From contig JBPJFY010000001.1 of assembly GCA_051208045.1 (NCBI GenBank), forward strand, positions 806,001 through 870,000: DNA of 64,000 nucleotides, written 5' to 3'. The notes beneath the pieces are model-generated. The model was not told where the DNA came from. It saw only the letters and a list, made by a program, of their open reading frames with translations, and searched no databases. The position numbers and the translations under genes are program-made. The DNA comes from LZORAL124-50-18 sp051208045. GTDB lineage: Bacteria; Pseudomonadota; Gammaproteobacteria; Pseudomonadales; Oleiphilaceae. Positions 62,301-64,000 of the stretch are shown one piece after another (position 1 is the stretch's first letter; each line of letters opens with the position of its first letter).

Positions 62301-62653
62301 GTGCCTGGCAGCCGTATTCTGCACTGCACCCCACCATCGGTGTTCATTCACCCCTGGTTTTCGACCTGTTTGATACCTGGAATGGACGTTCGGTGGGCGG
62401 AGGCACCTATCATGTGATTCATCCCGGTGGCCGAAACTACGATCACTTCCCGGTGAATGCCCTGGAAGCCGAGGCGCGACGGTTTAACCGGTTCGAACAC
62501 GTAGGCCACACGCATGGTCAGCGCATCGCACCGCCCATAATGGAGGGCGGTGGACGCTTTTATCCGCATGGCAAGCCAACAAAAGGCAGTGTGCCTCCAC
62601 CAGTAAAACCCAACCCCAAATACCCCTTTACGCTGGATTTGCGCTACGATTAA
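59330..62653 (+). CDS. DUF2126 transglutaminase-like protein
   Basis: 1107 residues, GGGAGG before the ATG. The N-terminal 290 residues are a bacterial transglutaminase-like fold with an N-terminal beta-strand domain (KHSTVYDYDRRVSMAPHSIR). The catalytic triad is Cys180 (GWGSCRDFAW), His229 (DLHAWVEVY) and Asp245 (GLDPTSGLF). A DUF2126 region covers the rest (MGGEPTFVSIDDM, RHSGTGGGNHVTLGGA, LEFRSFEMPPHARM). It may act as a peptidase or amide-forming enzyme. Such proteins are encoded together with ATP-grasp and alpha-E proteins and Anbu; its substrate is not known. Confidence 0.95.
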   Translation: MSILVGIKHSTVYDYDRRVSMAPHSIRLRPAPHCRTPIVSYSLNIEPKKHFLNWLQDPFSNYIGRAVFPDQTTSLKVCVDLVADLTPYNPFDFFVEEYAEHFPFTYPDSLKTQLAPFLAAKTWGPKFERILADIPREKTAIVDYLVNINRLVYETLKYTIRLEPGVQSPEETLEIGWGSCRDFAWLMVQLCRHLGLAARFVSGYLVQLTADQKSLDGPSGPEADFTDLHAWVEVYVPGAGWVGLDPTSGLFAAEGHIPLSCTPEPSDSAPINGAVDACEVEFAYSNEVTRLHEDPRVTRPFTEYDWENIDALGNFVDERLNQMDVRLTMGGEPTFVSIDDMQSDQWNTAADGKEKRKLATRLVNRLSNRFAQGGLLHYGQGKWYPGEPLPRWSYALYWRKDGVPLWADQSEVGSILAEGKQDLTAKDAGAFMRAFCSALGIADQAIHPCYEDPFHALWQAGQLPVDYQPKGKGKDRAEEASFEERARATVSRILEQGLSSVSGYCLPLAFNPIARHWQSCLWRFKHQALYLLPGNSPVGYRLPLGSLSQQAKNDAFDVNERDPFEPVPQELTPLSAATEEAAPDMAIHTALCAEVRDGFVNVFMPPVSTLEEYVALLNAVHSAAETVSCPIRIEGYPPPQDTRLDKLVVAPDPGVIEVNIQPANNWAELKNITETVYQEARESRLATEKFMLDGRHSGTGGGNHVTLGGATPANSPLLRRPDLLRSLITFWQHHPSLSYLFSGLFIGPTSQAPRIDEARVERLYEMEIAFAQLPKGEVAQPWLVDRLFRHLLTDLTGNTHRSEFCIDKLYSPDSTAGRLGILEFRSFEMPPHARMSLVQMLLLRTLVAVFWEKPYTKPLVDWGHALHDRYMLPQFLWQDFKDVLGFIRENGYPMQDHWFDAFLEFRCPRIGLLNVEGCEVEIRHALEPWHVLGEEATGSGTSRYVDSSMERIQVKVKYGTPGRYMLTCNQKAIPMVPTEEEGCFVAGVRYRAWQPYSALHPTIGVHSPLVFDLFDTWNGRSVGGGTYHVIHPGGRNYDHFPVNALEAEARRFNRFEHVGHTHGQRIAPPIMEGGGRFYPHGKPTKGSVPPPVKPNPKYPFTLDLRYD

Positions 62654-62725
62654 TCCAAGGAGCCATTGTTTGGCTGCAGGCCAAAGCGCCGACTAGAATA
62701 CAAAAAGCAACGTTGGAGAGTGCGG

Positions 62726-64000
62726 TTGAAGCAGGCAATGTTGGACGATTCGTGGTCCACGTATCAGTCCCTGGAAGGGGTATACGACGAAATGATGGAC
62801 GATCAGAATGCGGTGCGACCGCACTGGCGTCCCTTTGCGGAGTATTACCGCCGGATTACCGAGCCAGAGATCAAACGGCTTGCTTTGGAAACCGAGCGTC
62901 GGCTGAAAGAGCAGGGGGTGAACTACCATGTGTATCACGACCCGGAGGGGATGCGACGTACCTGGCAACTGGACCCGCTGCCAATGGTGCTGCAGGATGC
63001 GGACTGGCAGCAGTTGGAAAAAGGTATACAGCAGCGAGCCCGGCTGTTTTCCGCGCTGCTGAAAGATCTTTATTCGGACCAGCGGTGTTTAAAAAAAGGG
63101 ATCATTCCCTCGGAGTTGATCTATCTCCACCCAGGATTTTTGCCGAGCTTAATGGGGGGCGCTATGCAGCCTCTCAGTTTCTTTGCGTCAGACCTGACGC
63201 GCGGCCCCGACGGCAAGTGGTGGGTGTTGGCTGACCGAACACAGGGTCCGTCTGGCGCAGGCTATGTCCTGGAAGCACGCATGGTGTCCAAGCGTGTCTT
63301 GGGCGCGGAACCCGGTGAAGTGACCACCCTGCCTTTGACACCCTTCTTCCAGCAGTTTAAAAGACAGGTGGCCGCGCTCGCGCCGGACAAATCCCGCGAG
63401 CCAACCATTGTGCTGTTGTCTCCGGGCATCGGGAATGAAGTGTATTTTGAGCATGCATACCTTGTGGCCCAGCTGGGTATTACGCTGGTGCAGGGGGATG
63501 ATCTCACCGTGCGTCAGGGAAAGGTATATCTCAAAACCGTGGATGACCTGAAACAGGTGGATGTGATCATACGGCGCGTTGATGACAGCTTCTGTGACCC
63601 GCTCCTGCTGAGGTCAGACTCGTATCTGGGCGTTCCCGGGCTTGCGCAGGCGCAGATCTCAGGGAAAGTAGGTATGGCGAATCCTCTGGGCAGCGGCGTC
63701 ATGGAGTCGGCGGGGTTACTGCCTTTTTTGCCGGATCTGGCGAAATTCTATCTGTCGGAAGAGTTGATTCTGCCCAATGTGGCCACCTGGTGGTGTGGTC
63801 AGGCGAGCGAACGCGACCACGTGATCAATCATTTCGATGATCTGGTCATCAAAAAGGTGGATCGTACCGCTCAGGTGATTTTCGGCGCTCAGTTAACCCG
63901 GGCGCAGAAAGCTGAGCTACATGCACAAATCGAGGCTGAGCCCTGGCTTTATGTCGGGCAACAAGTCATCAGCTTTTCGACGGTACCTACGCTCACCGTG
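62726..64000 (+). CDS. Circularly permuted type-2 ATP-grasp protein (3' truncated by window)
   Basis: At least 425 codons, open to the end of the window. I chose the TTG at 62726 because GGAGAG lies five bases before it; the ATG at 62738 is a fair alternative. The start YQSLEGVYDEMMDDQNAVRP, then ALLKDLYSDQRCLKKGIIPS and DGKWWVLADRTQGPSGAGYV are typical of the COG2308 family, as are IIRRVDDSFCDPLLL and ANPLGSGVMES. The family is predicted to form peptide or isopeptide bonds with ATP. With Anbu and the transglutaminase-like protein it makes a likely peptide-synthesis/degradation operon. Confidence 0.95.
   Translation, partial: MKQAMLDDSWSTYQSLEGVYDEMMDDQNAVRPHWRPFAEYYRRITEPEIKRLALETERRLKEQGVNYHVYHDPEGMRRTWQLDPLPMVLQDADWQQLEKGIQQRARLFSALLKDLYSDQRCLKKGIIPSELIYLHPGFLPSLMGGAMQPLSFFASDLTRGPDGKWWVLADRTQGPSGAGYVLEARMVSKRVLGAEPGEVTTLPLTPFFQQFKRQVAALAPDKSREPTIVLLSPGIGNEVYFEHAYLVAQLGITLVQGDDLTVRQGKVYLKTVDDLKQVDVIIRRVDDSFCDPLLLRSDSYLGVPGLAQAQISGKVGMANPLGSGVMESAGLLPFLPDLAKFYLSEELILPNVATWWCGQASERDHVINHFDDLVIKKVDRTAQVIFGAQLTRAQKAELHAQIEAEPWLYVGQQVISFSTVPTLTV

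Noticed and set aside
62713..63234. 173-codon plus-strand ORF at the start of the ATP-grasp gene
   Set aside because: It is another frame of the same DNA; the long open frame from 62726 gives the family motifs.
1..64000. CRISPR array, tRNA/rRNA genes, prophage or integrative element
   Set aside because: No regularly spaced direct repeats of CRISPR type, no tRNA cloverleaf or rRNA segment and no integrase, terminase or capsid genes were seen. The only mobile trace is the small inverted-repeat element.

Overview
The window looks like chromosomal DNA of a free-living, probably marine or aquatic gammaproteobacterium. Supporting genes are a YceH-family protein, DjlA, RmuC, an MshQ-like protein, several arabinose-binding-type AraC regulators, periplasmic family-3 solute-binding proteins without permeases, large c-di-GMP proteins, and parts of a PEP-CTERM/exosortase system. 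No genus is claimed. I saw no rRNA, tRNA, CRISPR array, integrase or prophage. Coding density is high, and most genes sit in short runs on one strand.

Layout. 1-7.3 kb: the tail of an upstream gene, an orphan solute-binding protein, then a minus-strand group of an AraC regulator, a secreted Ser-Asp-His hydrolase and a membrane-anchored beta-rich protein, followed by a receiver-TPR regulator overlapping another solute-binding protein. 7.4-15.2 kb: a Tat-exported spermidine-dehydrogenase-like flavoprotein, a sulP-msrB-lysE-type run, three small unknown proteins, and an exosortase-associated acyltransferase with a nitroreductase-like partner. 15.5-26.3 kb: rmuC, a histidine kinase carrying a 12-bp repeat expansion, a GST, an AraC regulator, yceH, a cupin, and a molybdopterin oxidoreductase divergent from a LysR regulator. 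26.4-32.5 kb: a TA-flanked miniature inverted-repeat element, a very large MshQ-like LamG protein and a PEP-CTERM protein. 32.5-41.1 kb: a ferritin-like predicted hydrolase, a glutaredoxin, a Fur-box promoter followed by a strong terminator with no ORF between (candidate small RNA), hemolysin III, a receiver-PAS-GGDEF-EAL protein, nfeD-qmcA, a WYL regulator, a CheY-like receiver and a coiled-coil membrane protein.

41.4-57.2 kb: a PilZ-DUF1631-GGDEF-EAL protein, a TPR-like secreted protein with a repeat-built signal peptide, an ILVBL-like thiamine-diphosphate enzyme beside a NarX-like sensor, a TetR-haloalkane dehalogenase pair, a DUF3422 protein, a solute-binding protein upstream of a histidine kinase, and djlA. 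57.2-64 kb: a GDSL esterase and then the Anbu locus: a bacterial proteasome-like peptidase, a DUF2126 transglutaminase-like protein and a circularly permuted ATP-grasp protein that runs off the end.

The strongest themes are signalling (about ten two-component, c-di-GMP or sensor proteins, three solute-binding proteins of which two lie next to signalling genes), surface/PEP-CTERM export, and the Anbu peptide-processing locus. A recurring oddity is short tandem duplications of 12-18 bp at six separate places, some inside genes.
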